Made by a program: the position numbers and the translations under genes. Shown here piece by piece: positions 41,808 through 49,944 of a stretch of DNA of 59,894 bases. The DNA is taken from contig CAZEAU010000015.1 of NCBI GenBank assembly GCA_964510515.1, positions 1 through 59,894 of the forward strand, given 5' to 3'. The notes under the pieces are model-generated. The model did no database searches. It was not told the origin of the DNA and saw nothing but the letters and a program-made list of their open reading frames with translations. The DNA comes from SURF-21 sp964510515. GTDB taxonomy: Bacteria > Actinomycetota > Geothermincolia > Geothermincolales > RBG-13-55-18. Within the stretch, counting starts at the first letter, position 1, and every line of letters starts with the position of its first letter.

Positions 41808-43394
41808 TTGACGCATGCGCGCATAAGCTTATATGACACTACCTTGCGCGACGGCGCCCAGATGGAGGGGGTCTCGCTTTCGGTGGAGGACAAGCTGAAG
41901 ATCCTGCGCCGCCTGGACGATTTCGGGTGCCATTACGTGGAATGCGGCTATCCGGGCTCCAACCCCAAGGACGACGAGCTCTTCCGCCGCCTGCCCGAGC
42001 TGGAGTTGAAAAACTCCGTCCCCGTGGCCTTCGGCTCCACGCGCAAGGCCATGATCGGCACGGACAAGGACCGCGGGCTGGAGGAGCTGCTGCGGGCGGA
42101 GACGCGCGCGGTATGTATTTTCGGCAAGACCTGGGTGCTGCACGTGCGCACCGCCCTGCGCACCCGGCTGGACGAGAACCTGTACATGATCGCGGACTCG
42201 GTCGACTTCCTCAAGGCGCGGGGCCGCGAGGTCATCTACGACGCCGAGCACTTCTTCGACGCCTACAAAGGCAACGCCGACTACGCCATGCAGACGGTGC
42301 GGGCGGCGGTGGAGGCAGGTGCGGACTGGGTCTCCCTGTGCGATACTAACGGCGGCACCCTCCCCAGCGAGATAAGGGAGATCATGCGCGCGGTGTGCGC
42401 AGACATCGGCGTGCCCCTGGCCATACATGCCCACAACGACGCGGAGTGCGCCGTGGCCAACACCCTGGTGGCGGTGGAGGAGGGGGCGGAGATGGTGCAG
42501 GGCACCATCAACGGCTACGGCGAGAGATGCGGCAACGCCAACCTGTGCTCCATCATCCCCGCCCTGGCGCTGAAGATGGGCCTGGCGGCGGTGACCGCGC
42601 AAGAACTGGAGAGGCTGACCGAGCTCTCGCGTTTCGTGGGCGAGATCATGAACGTCAAGCCGAACTCCCATCAGCCCTACGTGGGGCGCAAGGCTTTCGC
42701 CCACAAGGGCGGCATGCACGTGAGCGCGGTGATGCGCGAGCCCGAGACCTACGAGCACATCAGGCCCGAGCTGGTGGGGAATACGCAGCACATCGAGGTC
42801 TCCGAGCTCTCGGGCAAGAGCACCATCATCATCAAGGGCCGGGAGCTGGGGAGGGACCTCGCGCGCAGCCCGGAGAAGGTGCAGGAGATACTGGACGCGG
42901 TCAAGGAGATGGAGCACCGGGGCTATCATTTCGAGGCCGCCGACGGCTCCTTCGAGCTGCTCATGCGCCGGCACCTGGGCATGCACGAGCTCTTCTTCCG
43001 CCTGGAGAGCTTCCGGGTGATCATGGAGAAGAGGGAGGACGGCAGGGTGGCCACCGAGGCCACCATCAAGGTGCACGTGCGCGGCAAACGGATCATCGCC
43101 ACCGGCGAGGGCAACGGCCCGGTCAACGCCCTGGACACAGCGCTGCGCCTGGCCATCGGCAGGGCCTACCCGGAGCTGGACGACATCGACCTCAACGACT
43201 ACAAGGTGCTCATCCTCGACCCCGAGAAGGCCACCGCCGCCGTCACCCGCGTGCTCATCGAGAGCGGCGACGGGGAGAAGACCTGGGGGACCATCGGGCT
43301 CTCGGAGAACATCATCGAGGCCTCTTGGGAGGCCCTGGTGGACTCCATCGAGTATGGGCTCCTGCATAAAAGGGCCCAGCCCGAGAAGATGTAG
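41808..43394 (+). CDS. cimA: (R)-citramalate synthase
   Basis: Condenses pyruvate and acetyl-CoA to citramalate, the entry to threonine-independent isoleucine synthesis. 528 residues. The barrel begins ISLYDTTLRDGAQMEGVSLSVEDKL and has HFFDAYKGNADYAMQTV, HAHNDAECAVAN and HKGGMHVSAVM, all characteristic of the long citramalate-synthase family and distinct from the LeuA in this window. A C-terminal regulatory domain (about 400-515) is present. TTG 41808 is chosen from alignment with family starts; the frame opens at GTG 41763 at the ilvE stop. Confidence 0.92.
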   Translation: MTHARISLYDTTLRDGAQMEGVSLSVEDKLKILRRLDDFGCHYVECGYPGSNPKDDELFRRLPELELKNSVPVAFGSTRKAMIGTDKDRGLEELLRAETRAVCIFGKTWVLHVRTALRTRLDENLYMIADSVDFLKARGREVIYDAEHFFDAYKGNADYAMQTVRAAVEAGADWVSLCDTNGGTLPSEIREIMRAVCADIGVPLAIHAHNDAECAVANTLVAVEEGAEMVQGTINGYGERCGNANLCSIIPALALKMGLAAVTAQELERLTELSRFVGEIMNVKPNSHQPYVGRKAFAHKGGMHVSAVMREPETYEHIRPELVGNTQHIEVSELSGKSTIIIKGRELGRDLARSPEKVQEILDAVKEMEHRGYHFEAADGSFELLMRRHLGMHELFFRLESFRVIMEKREDGRVATEATIKVHVRGKRIIATGEGNGPVNALDTALRLAIGRAYPELDDIDLNDYKVLILDPEKATAAVTRVLIESGDGEKTWGTIGLSENIIEASWEALVDSIEYGLLHKRAQPEKM

Positions 43395-43523
43395 GGGCCC
43401 CGATTTTTGCCTGCCCAGCCATAATATCCACAACACAGGAGGCGGCAGGTTCGCGCGCGAAACGTACGCTGTGAGCAGGCCGCGGTTTGTCGTGCCGAGG
43501 GGGCCTGACCCAGGGGAGGGGAG

Positions 43524-44285
43524 ATGAAGCTGGCGAGATACAGGCATCGGGGCGGCGTTCATTACGGCGCCCTCGAGGGAGATATGCTGCACGGGCTGGA
43601 GGGCTCTCCCTTCAGCGGGGCGGTGACGCGGGGGAGCGTTTGCCGCCTGGACGAGGTCGAGCTGCTCCCCCCGGTGCTCCCGCAGAAGATAGTCTGCGTG
43701 GGCCTCAACTACCGCGACCATGCCGAGGAGTTCGGCCTGCCCATAACGGAGGAGCCCGTCCTGTTCATGAAGCCGCCGTCCTCGCTGCTGCCCCACGGCG
43801 GGGAGATCGTCTACCCGGCCATGAGCGACAGGGTGGACTACGAGGCGGAACTGGCGGTGATATGCGCAAGGGAGTGCCGCGATGTCGCTCCGGCGGAGGC
43901 GGCCTCGTGCATACTGGGCTATACCTGCGGGAACGACGTCACCGCCCGCGACCTGCAGGCCAGGGACGGTCAGTGGACGCGCGCCAAGGGATTCGACACC
44001 TTCTGCCCCCTTGGCCCCTTCGTCGAGACCGAGCTCGACCCCTCGCATCTCCGCATTGAGCTCAGGCTCAACGGCGAGTTGCGGCAGTCCTCGCATACCG
44101 GCAACATGGTCTTTGCGCCCGCGCAGCTGCTGAGCTTCGTGTCCCGCATCATGACGCTTTATCCCGGCGACGTCATCCTCACCGGGACCCCCGGCGGGGT
44201 GGGGGAGATGCGCCCCGGCGACGTCGTGGAGGTGGCCATCTCGGGCCTCGATCCCCTGCGCAACACCGTGAGCGGGAGGGACTGA
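43524..44285 (+). CDS. Fumarylacetoacetate hydrolase family protein
   Basis: A 253-residue FAH-fold enzyme with KIVCVGLNYRDHAEEFG, the metal-binding DYEAELAVI segment, GYTCGNDVTARDLQ, and the TGTPGGVGEMRPGD C-terminal motif. Single-domain members include acylpyruvases, oxaloacetate decarboxylases and 2-hydroxyhepta-2,4-diene-1,7-dioate isomerases. The substrate cannot be told. The conserved KxxxxFCPLGPF-type region is present as AKGFDTFCPLGPFVE. It stands alone after cimA with a 129-bp gap. Confidence 0.88.
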   Translation: MKLARYRHRGGVHYGALEGDMLHGLEGSPFSGAVTRGSVCRLDEVELLPPVLPQKIVCVGLNYRDHAEEFGLPITEEPVLFMKPPSSLLPHGGEIVYPAMSDRVDYEAELAVICARECRDVAPAEAASCILGYTCGNDVTARDLQARDGQWTRAKGFDTFCPLGPFVETELDPSHLRIELRLNGELRQSSHTGNMVFAPAQLLSFVSRIMTLYPGDVILTGTPGGVGEMRPGDVVEVAISGLDPLRNTVSGRD

Positions 44286-44429
44286 GCGCGCCGGCAGCGG
44301 CAAGTCCCCGCGAAACGCCCCCGGCAAGGCGCATGCTCGGTGCGTGAGCCCGGGGGGATATGGCAGCGGGCCGCTTCACGCCCGCGCGGGGCTTGTGGGG
44401 CGGGACCCCGAGGCCATAGCTCGACCGGG

Positions 44430-44505
44430 CCCGGGGGCGAAAGGGGGGAGCTGCAGGCGGACTGCAGGTCCGCCTCCGAGCGGCCTTTGCGGCCCTTCGC
44501 CCGGG
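44430..44505 (+). other. Structured GC-rich intergenic element upstream of gltX
   Basis: In the 294-bp gap before gltX, CCCGGGGGCGAAAGGG (44430-44445) can pair with CCCTTCGCCCGGG (44493-44505). This encloses a perfect 7-bp hairpin GGCGGAC (44456-44462)/GTCCGCC (44468-44474). The rest of the gap shows no open reading frame with coding character. It could end the FAH transcript or lead the gltX mRNA. Confidence 0.35.
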
Positions 44506-44547
44506 TTCATGCCGCCGCAATGACCGCGTCCGTGCGCCGCCGCGGGC

Positions 44548-44553
44548 TATGAT
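44548..44553 (+). promoter_or_regulatory. Possible -10 box of gltX
   Basis: TATGAT within a small dyad (ATGATATCAT) lies 27 bp before the gltX ATG. No clear -35 accompanies it. Confidence 0.3.
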
Positions 44554-44579
44554 ATCATGGGTCCGACAAGGGCAGGAAA

Positions 44580-46040
44580 ATGGAAAGGGGGCCCGAATTG
44601 CGTCTGCGTTTCGCTCCCAGCCCTACCGGCTACCTCCACGTGGGGGGAGCCCGCACCGCGCTCTATAACTGGCTGCTGGCGCGCCGCTCGGGCGGCGCTT
44701 TCGTGCTGCGCATCGAGGACACCGACCTCTCCCGCTCCACCGAGGGGGCCATCGAGGCCATCATCGAGGACATGCGCTGGCTGGGGCTGGACTGGGACGA
44801 AGGCCCGGAGACGGGGGGAGACCACTGGCCCTACCGCCAGACCGGGCGCTCCGCCCTCTACCTGCAGGCGGCGCATCGCCTGCTGGAGAAAGGCGCGGCC
44901 TACCGCTGCTTCTGTCCGCCGCAGGATTTGGCGCAACGGCGCGAGCGGGCGGTGGAGGAGGGGAGAACCCCCATGTACGACCGGCGCTGCCGCTCCCTGA
45001 GCGCGGAGGAGTCGCGGCGCAGGGAGAAGGACGGCGATCACTTCGCCCTGCGCTTCATGGTGCCCGAGGGCGAGACGGTGGTGCATGACCTGGTCAGGGG
45101 GGATATCGTTTTCGACAACGCCGAGATCGAGGACTTCGTGCTTCTGCGCGGAGGCGGCATGCCCACCTACAACCTGGCGGTGGTGGTGGACGACGCGGAG
45201 ATGGCCATCAGCCACGTGGTGCGCGGCGACGACCACCTCTCCAACACCCCCAAGCAAGTGCTGCTCTACCGGGCCCTGGAGGCCGTGGAACCAGCCTTCG
45301 CTCATCTGCCCATGATCGTGGGCGAGGACGGCAAGCCCCTCTCCAAGCGGCACGGAGACGTGGCGCTGGGCCATTTCCGCGCCCAGGGTTTTCTCCCCGA
45401 CGCCATGGTGAACTTCCTGGCCCTGCTGGGGTGGTCCCTGGACGACGCCACCACCATCATCGACCGCCGTACCCTGGTGGAGAACTTCGGCCTGGAGCGG
45501 GTGGGAGCGAAGCCCGCGGTGTGGGACGGCGACAAGCTGAGGTGGATGAACGCGCAGTACATCATGGCCATGAACGACGAGGAACTGGCGCGCGAGCTCA
45601 TGCCCTTCCTGGTGCGGGAGGGGCTGGCGCAGGAGGGCGACGGGCGCGCGTGGGAAAAGACCCTGCTCGCCGCGCCGCTGGTGCGCGAGCGCATCAAGGT
45701 ATTGGCCGACGCCGTGCCCCTCACGGCCTTCCTCTTCCGCGATGTGGAGGCGGATGAGGAGGCCCGCGAGCTGCTGCGCGGCGAGGAGAGCCGCGGCGTG
45801 CTCAGGGAGACGGGCAAACGCCTCCTGGAGCTGGAGGGCTTCGGCGCGCCCGCCATCGAGGCGGCCCTGCGCGGGATGGCGGAGGACATGGGCCTGAAGG
45901 CGCGCAAGGCCTTCCAGCCCATCCGTGCGGCGGTCACGGGAAGCAGGGTGAGCCCGCCGCTGTTCGAATCCATGCAGATACTGGGGCGCGAGAGATGCCT
46001 GCAGCGCATCGCCCGCGCCCTGGAGACGGACGGAGGATAG
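44580..46040 (+). CDS. gltX: Glutamyl-tRNA synthetase
   Basis: Charges glutamate onto tRNA-Glu and, in organisms using GatCAB, also onto tRNA-Gln. 486 residues, normal length. The HIGH-type motif is in RFAPSPTGYLHVGGARTALYNW, the KMSKS-type motif in PLSKRHGD, and the anticodon-binding alpha-helical domain is at the C-terminus (about 330-486). Whether it is discriminating cannot be read directly. The presence of gatCAB and a linked tRNA-Gln gene, with no glutaminyl-tRNA synthetase in view, suggests a non-discriminating enzyme. Confidence 0.97.
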   Translation: MERGPELRLRFAPSPTGYLHVGGARTALYNWLLARRSGGAFVLRIEDTDLSRSTEGAIEAIIEDMRWLGLDWDEGPETGGDHWPYRQTGRSALYLQAAHRLLEKGAAYRCFCPPQDLAQRRERAVEEGRTPMYDRRCRSLSAEESRRREKDGDHFALRFMVPEGETVVHDLVRGDIVFDNAEIEDFVLLRGGGMPTYNLAVVVDDAEMAISHVVRGDDHLSNTPKQVLLYRALEAVEPAFAHLPMIVGEDGKPLSKRHGDVALGHFRAQGFLPDAMVNFLALLGWSLDDATTIIDRRTLVENFGLERVGAKPAVWDGDKLRWMNAQYIMAMNDEELARELMPFLVREGLAQEGDGRAWEKTLLAAPLVRERIKVLADAVPLTAFLFRDVEADEEARELLRGEESRGVLRETGKRLLELEGFGAPAIEAALRGMAEDMGLKARKAFQPIRAAVTGSRVSPPLFESMQILGRERCLQRIARALETDGG

Positions 46041-46108
46041 GGGCAGCGCGGCGCCAGCCGTGCCCTTCGCCGGGCGAGGAGGCGGCGGGCGGAGCGGAGG
46101 AGGATGCG

Positions 46109-46870
46109 ATGCAACTGCGCTGGCTGGGAACGGCGGGGTTCGAGCTCATCAGCGGCACGGTGTCCGTGCTCATCGATCCCTACTTCACCAGGAATGCGAG
46201 GTCCAGGCCCGAGCAGCCCCTGAGGCCGCAGGATTTCACCCACGCGCATGCGGTTCTGCTCACCCACGGGCACTTCGACCACTCCTATGACATACCCGCC
46301 ATCGTGCAGAAGAGCGGGGCTCCGGTATTCGCCTCGCCTCTTGTATGCCAGTCGCTGGCCGCCCGGGGGGTGAGCTGGAGCAGGCTGCGGCCGTCCTGGG
46401 GAGGCGAGCGCAACGAGGTGGGCCCCTTCGCCTTCACCGCCGTTCCCGCCCGGCACGTGACCTTCGACCTGCCCCTGATGCTCTCCACCGCCTGGAGGTG
46501 CCTGCCCTGCCTGCGCGAGCTCTCCCGCGTGAGCACGGCGCGCTATCCCTGCGGGCAGGTCCTGGGCTGGCACATCGAGGTCGAGGGCAAGAAGCTCTTC
46601 CACATGGGCAGCGCATGCCTGCCCTGGGATCTCGACGTCGAGGTGGAGGTGTTCATGGTGCCGGTGCAGGGGAGGTCGGATATATGCGAGGTGGCGGCCG
46701 ACCTCGTGCGCCGGGTGAAGCCCGCGCTGGTCATACCCCACCATCACGACGACTTCTTCCCTCCCCTCAGCCGCCACATAGACTTGGACGAATTCCAGCT
46801 CGAGCTGCGCAAAAGGCACATAGATGCGCAGGTGCGCGTGCCCGTAATCAACCGCATCATGGAGCTCTGA
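46109..46870 (+). CDS. Metallo-beta-lactamase-fold hydrolase (UlaG/YycJ-like)
   Basis: A 253-residue MBL-fold protein starting at ATG 46109 (MQLRWLGTAGFELISG) after GGAGGAGG. Metal ligands are visible in LTHGHFDHSYD (the HxHxDH motif), with HMGSACLPWD and PHHHDDFFPP supplying further ligands. It belongs to the lactonase-like branch with WLGTAGF starts. Substrate unknown. It follows gltX by 68 bp and may be co-transcribed. Confidence 0.83.
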   Translation: MQLRWLGTAGFELISGTVSVLIDPYFTRNARSRPEQPLRPQDFTHAHAVLLTHGHFDHSYDIPAIVQKSGAPVFASPLVCQSLAARGVSWSRLRPSWGGERNEVGPFAFTAVPARHVTFDLPLMLSTAWRCLPCLRELSRVSTARYPCGQVLGWHIEVEGKKLFHMGSACLPWDLDVEVEVFMVPVQGRSDICEVAADLVRRVKPALVIPHHHDDFFPPLSRHIDLDEFQLELRKRHIDAQVRVPVINRIMEL

Positions 46871-46988
46871 GGGGCTCGCCGCACGGGGATGAAGGCGGCC
46901 GCCGCGGCTCCCCGCCCGCCTTTACGCTGCCGCCGGTGTCGGGGATAATGGTGGTGAAAAATACCGCCGTAAGACCTGGAGGGGTGAT

Positions 46989-48002
46989 ATGGAGAAGAGA
47001 CCATTCAGGGCGCTGGTGGCGCGGGAAGCCGGAGAGAAGAACTTCTCGCGCGCGGTCGAGACCAGAGACATCGCGGACCTCCCCGCGGGGGATGTGACCG
47101 TGAGGGTCCTCTACAGCTCGGTCAACTACAAGGATGCCCTGTCCGCCTCGGGCAACCGCGGCGTGACCAGGAACTTCCCCCATACCCCCGGCATAGATGC
47201 CGCGGGAGTGGTGGAGGAGGACACGAGCGGCACCTTCTCCGCGGGGGACGAGGTGCTGGTGACCGGTTACGACCTGGGCATGAACACCTCGGGGGGGCTG
47301 GCCGAATATATTCGCGTCCCCGCCGCCTGGGTGGTGAGGCTGCCCGCGGGGCTCACCCCCAGGGAGTCCATGATCTACGGCACGGCCGGCTTCACCGCCG
47401 CCCTCTCGGTGAGGAGGCTCATCGGCGCGGGCGTGAAGCCCGAGGATGGAGAGGTGCTGGTCACCGGCGCCAGCGGCGGCGTGGGCAGCATGGCCATGCG
47501 CATCCTGGCCAGGCTGGGCTACAGCGTGACGGCGGCCGCGGGGCTCATGGAAGAGAGCGAGTTCGCCGAGTACGAGAAGAAGCTCACCGCCCTGGGGGCG
47601 GCACGCGTCATCCCCGCCTCCGGGGTGGACGACGACTCGGGCAGGCTCATGCTCAAGCCGGCGTGGCCCAACGCCGTAGATACCGTGGGGGGGAACGTCC
47701 TGGCCACGGTGATCAAGGCCACCGCTTACGGCGGTTTCGTGACCACCTGCGGGAACGCCGCCGGGCACGAGCTGGACATCAACGTCTATCCCTTCATCCT
47801 GCGCGGCGTCAGCCTGCTGGGCGTGGACTCGGTGGAATGCCCCATGGGGCCGCGCCTCGAGGTGTGGGAGAAGCTGGCCGGGGAGTGGAAGCCGGACAAC
47901 CTCGAGGAGATGACCGCGGAGATAAGCCTGGAAGAGGTGGAGGAGAGGATACAGCTCCTGCTGGCCAAGGCCTCCAAGGGCCGCGCCGTGGTCAGGATGT
48001 GA
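46989..48002 (+). CDS. YhdH/AcuI-family NADPH-dependent reductase (medium-chain dehydrogenase)
   Basis: A 337-residue zinc-independent MDR protein with VLYSSVNYKDALSASGNRGVTR, the HTPGIDAAGVVEE segment and the nucleotide-binding VTGASGGVGSMAM motif. The set matches the YhdH/YhfP group, which includes acryloyl-CoA reductase AcuI; quinone reductase activity is an alternative label. A GATAAT (46946-46951) and GGAGGGGTGAT before the ATG support independent expression. Confidence 0.87.
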   Translation: MEKRPFRALVAREAGEKNFSRAVETRDIADLPAGDVTVRVLYSSVNYKDALSASGNRGVTRNFPHTPGIDAAGVVEEDTSGTFSAGDEVLVTGYDLGMNTSGGLAEYIRVPAAWVVRLPAGLTPRESMIYGTAGFTAALSVRRLIGAGVKPEDGEVLVTGASGGVGSMAMRILARLGYSVTAAAGLMEESEFAEYEKKLTALGAARVIPASGVDDDSGRLMLKPAWPNAVDTVGGNVLATVIKATAYGGFVTTCGNAAGHELDINVYPFILRGVSLLGVDSVECPMGPRLEVWEKLAGEWKPDNLEEMTAEISLEEVEERIQLLLAKASKGRAVVRM

Positions 48003-48102
48003 CGGGGCCGGGCTTCGCCCCCGTCCGCGCCCGGGGCATGCGGTGAGCTGCGAGCGGCGCGGCGGCGATTTCATGCCTCCTTCCTTTGGCCCGGCAGCGT
48101 GA

Positions 48103-48131
48103 TTGAGCCCCAAAACACCTTATGCTATCAT
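48103..48131 (+). promoter_or_regulatory. Promoter of the tRNA-Gln/tRNA-Glu operon
   Basis: TTGAGC (48103-48108) and TATCAT (48126-48131) with an exact 17-bp spacer predict a transcript start about 10 bp before tRNA-Gln. Confidence 0.65.
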
Positions 48132-48147
48132 AGCCAAGGACATTCCC

Positions 48148-48221
48148 TGGGGGATCGTCTAAAGGTAGGACGCGAGACTCTGGATCTCGTTGTGAGGGTT
48201 CGAATCCTTCTCCCCCAGCCA
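48148..48221 (+). tRNA. tRNA-Gln (anticodon CTG)
   Basis: The cloverleaf is complete. Acceptor stem: TGGGGGA (48148-48154)/TCCCCCA (48211-48217), with the U1-A72 pair typical of tRNA-Gln. Anticodon stem: CGAGA/TCTCG around the loop CTCTGGA. T-arm: GAGGG TTCGAAT CCTTC. CCA is encoded. It reads CAG codons. Confidence 0.97.
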
Positions 48222-48241
48222 GAATTAAATATCGAATGCGT

Positions 48242-48319
48242 GGCGCATTAGTCTAGTTGGCCTAGGACGCCGCCCTCTCAAGGCGGAGATCACGGGTTCA
48301 AATCCCGTATGCGCTACCA
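48242..48319 (+). tRNA. tRNA-Glu (anticodon CTC)
   Basis: Acceptor stem: GGCGCAT (48242-48248)/ATGCGCT with a G1-U72 wobble. Anticodon stem: CCGCC/GGCGG with loop CTCTCAA (anticodon at 48277-48279). T-arm: ACGGG TTCAAAT CCCGT. Encoded CCA ends at 48319. It lies 20 bp after tRNA-Gln on one transcript. Confidence 0.97.
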
Positions 48320-48325
48320 GGGACG

Positions 48326-48365
48326 AGCCGGGGCCCTGCGAAAAGCAGGCCCCGGCTTCATTTCT
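48326..48365 (+). terminator. Rho-independent terminator of the tRNA operon
   Basis: AGCCGGGGCC(C)TGC pairs with GCAGGCCCCGGCT around a GAAAA loop (stem 48326-48357, one bulged C) and is followed by the T-rich TCATTTCT. It starts 6 bp after tRNA-Glu. Confidence 0.85.
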
Positions 48366-48500
48366 CCCGCCGGCGGATTTGCTCGCCGGCACGCCGCCCC
48401 GGGAGCGGCAAGAGGCCTTTTCGCCCGCGCGCGGCCGCCGCCCCGGCGCTCCGACTTGCGTGCGGGCAGCGCCGCGGGCTCTCCTGCCCGGCGGCAGGGC

Positions 48501-49259
48501 TCACAGCAACCACAGGCTGAAGGCCATCACCGCCATGCCCGCGATGGCCCCCAGGATGGCGTGGTTCTCCTTCTTGTATTCCCGCGAGGCGGGGATGAGC
48601 TCGTCCAGGGAGATGTAGACCATGATGCCGGCCACCACGCTCAGCACCCAGCCGAGGAAGGTTTCGTTCATGAAGCGCATGAGGAAGAGGGCGCTGACGG
48701 CCGCGCCGGCGGGCTCGGCGATGCCGGAGAGGAAAGACCACCAGAAGGCCTTGCTGCGGCTGCCCGTGGCCAGGTAGACGGGGGTCGAGACCGCCAGTCC
48801 TTCGGGGATGTTGTGGATGGCTATGGCCACCCCGATGGCGATGCCCAGGCGGACGTCCTGCAGGGTTCCGACGAAGGTGGCCATGCCCTCTGGGAAATTA
48901 TGGATGGCTATGCCCAGGGCCACCAGCAGACCGGTGCGGTACATCTTCCCGTCCTCCTCCCCCGAGACCCCGCTCTTCTCGGCAAAATACTCGTGGGGGA
49001 TGAGGCTGTCGATGCCGTACATGAGCAGCATGCCGGCGAAAAAGCCCAGCTGGGCCAGCCCGAAGCCCAGGCTGGCGATGCCGGAGGCCAGCAGCTCCAC
49101 GAAAGATACCAGCAGCATGACCCCCGCGGAGAAGCCGAGGGTAGCGCTGATGAAGCCGGGCCCGGGGTTCTTTATCCACAGGCCCAGGACGCTGCCGATG
49201 GTCGTGGAGAGGCCCGCGATGGTGGTGATGAGCAAAGCCAGGCCTACGTCGGCATCCAT
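48501..49259 (-). CDS. ZIP family divalent metal transporter (ZupT-like)
   Basis: A 252-residue membrane protein with eight predicted helices. Helices 4 and 5 carry the metal-binding motifs AIHNFPEGMATF and AIHNIPEGLAVS, diagnostic of the ZIP family; imports Zn2+, Fe2+ or Mn2+. Its soluble loop (HEYFAEKSGVSGEEDGK) lacks the His-rich cluster of many ZIPs. It is transcribed divergently from a MarR-type regulator about 215 bp away, which may control it. Confidence 0.93.
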   Translation of the reverse strand: MDADVGLALLITTIAGLSTTIGSVLGLWIKNPGPGFISATLGFSAGVMLLVSFVELLASGIASLGFGLAQLGFFAGMLLMYGIDSLIPHEYFAEKSGVSGEEDGKMYRTGLLVALGIAIHNFPEGMATFVGTLQDVRLGIAIGVAIAIHNIPEGLAVSTPVYLATGSRSKAFWWSFLSGIAEPAGAAVSALFLMRFMNETFLGWVLSVVAGIMVYISLDELIPASREYKKENHAILGAIAGMAVMAFSLWLL

Positions 49260-49415
49260 GTCTCCCCCGCGAGTCGCCGTTTCCTTACCCGCCGCTTACC
49301 CAGTATACATTCAGCCGTGATCACCTCCAAGGATGCAGACTTGCCCGGGGCCTGGCCTGCGCGCATGTGAACGGGCGGGCGGCGCAGGCTCGCGCCGGCG
49401 GCGAGAGCGCCTGCC

Positions 49416-49459
49416 TTGACGCTCCCGTTTGCGGGATGCTAATTTATTAGCAATGCTAA
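49416..49459 (+). promoter_or_regulatory. MarR-gene promoter overlapping palindromic operators
   Basis: TTGACG (49416-49421) and TAATTT (49440-49445, 18-bp spacer) form a promoter. Two adjoining palindromes overlap it: GCTAAT-TT-ATTAGC (49438-49451) and TTAGCA-A-TGCTAA (49447-49459). TGCTAA recurs at 49437 and 49454, 17 bp apart. This layout is typical of autoregulated MarR genes. Confidence 0.7.
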
Positions 49460-49473
49460 CTAAAAGGAGGGCT

Positions 49474-49944
49474 GTGGAGGAGCTCAGCGCGGACACGGAG
49501 AGGTTCATGACGGCGCTGTACCGCATCGGCAGGTATCGCCACGCCCTCTTCGGCGAGCTGCTCTCGCGCCACGGTGTGACCCTGCAGCAGTTTCACCTGC
49601 TCATGCACATGAAGGCCGGCAGGAGGGCGAGGGTGACCGACCTCAGCGAGATGATGATGGTCTCCAAACCCACCGCGAGCCGCATGATAAACACCCTGTG
49701 CGAGCGGGGGATGCTCAGGAAAAGGGCGGACGGAGGCGACCGCCGCCTGGTCTTTCTCGAACTCACCCCCCGGGGCAGGCGGGTGGCGGAGGAGAAAGAG
49801 GCATGGCAGATGGAGATGGTCGCGCGCATGCAGGGGAAGATGGATGCGGCCGAGATGGAGGCCTTGCTGGGCGCGCTGGAGAAAGTAGAGCAGGTACTGG
49901 CCGCCATCTGGGCGGAGAAGTCGCCGGGGGGCGGGGGGGCATGA
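49474..49944 (+). CDS. MarR family transcriptional regulator
   Basis: A winged-helix dimeric regulator of about 156 residues. The DNA-recognition region reads ARVTDLSEMMMVSKPTASRMINTLCERGMLRKR, and the wing contains the family DRRLVFLELTPRG motif. The start is uncertain: AAAGGAGGG supports GTG 49474, but an in-frame ATG at 49453 lies inside the operator palindrome and would add 7 residues. The stop overlaps the next gene (ATGA), so the hydrolase is co-expressed. The inducer is unknown; a metal-responsive role is possible given the divergent ZIP gene. Confidence 0.88.
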   Translation: MEELSADTERFMTALYRIGRYRHALFGELLSRHGVTLQQFHLLMHMKAGRRARVTDLSEMMMVSKPTASRMINTLCERGMLRKRADGGDRRLVFLELTPRGRRVAEEKEAWQMEMVARMQGKMDAAEMEALLGALEKVEQVLAAIWAEKSPGGGGA

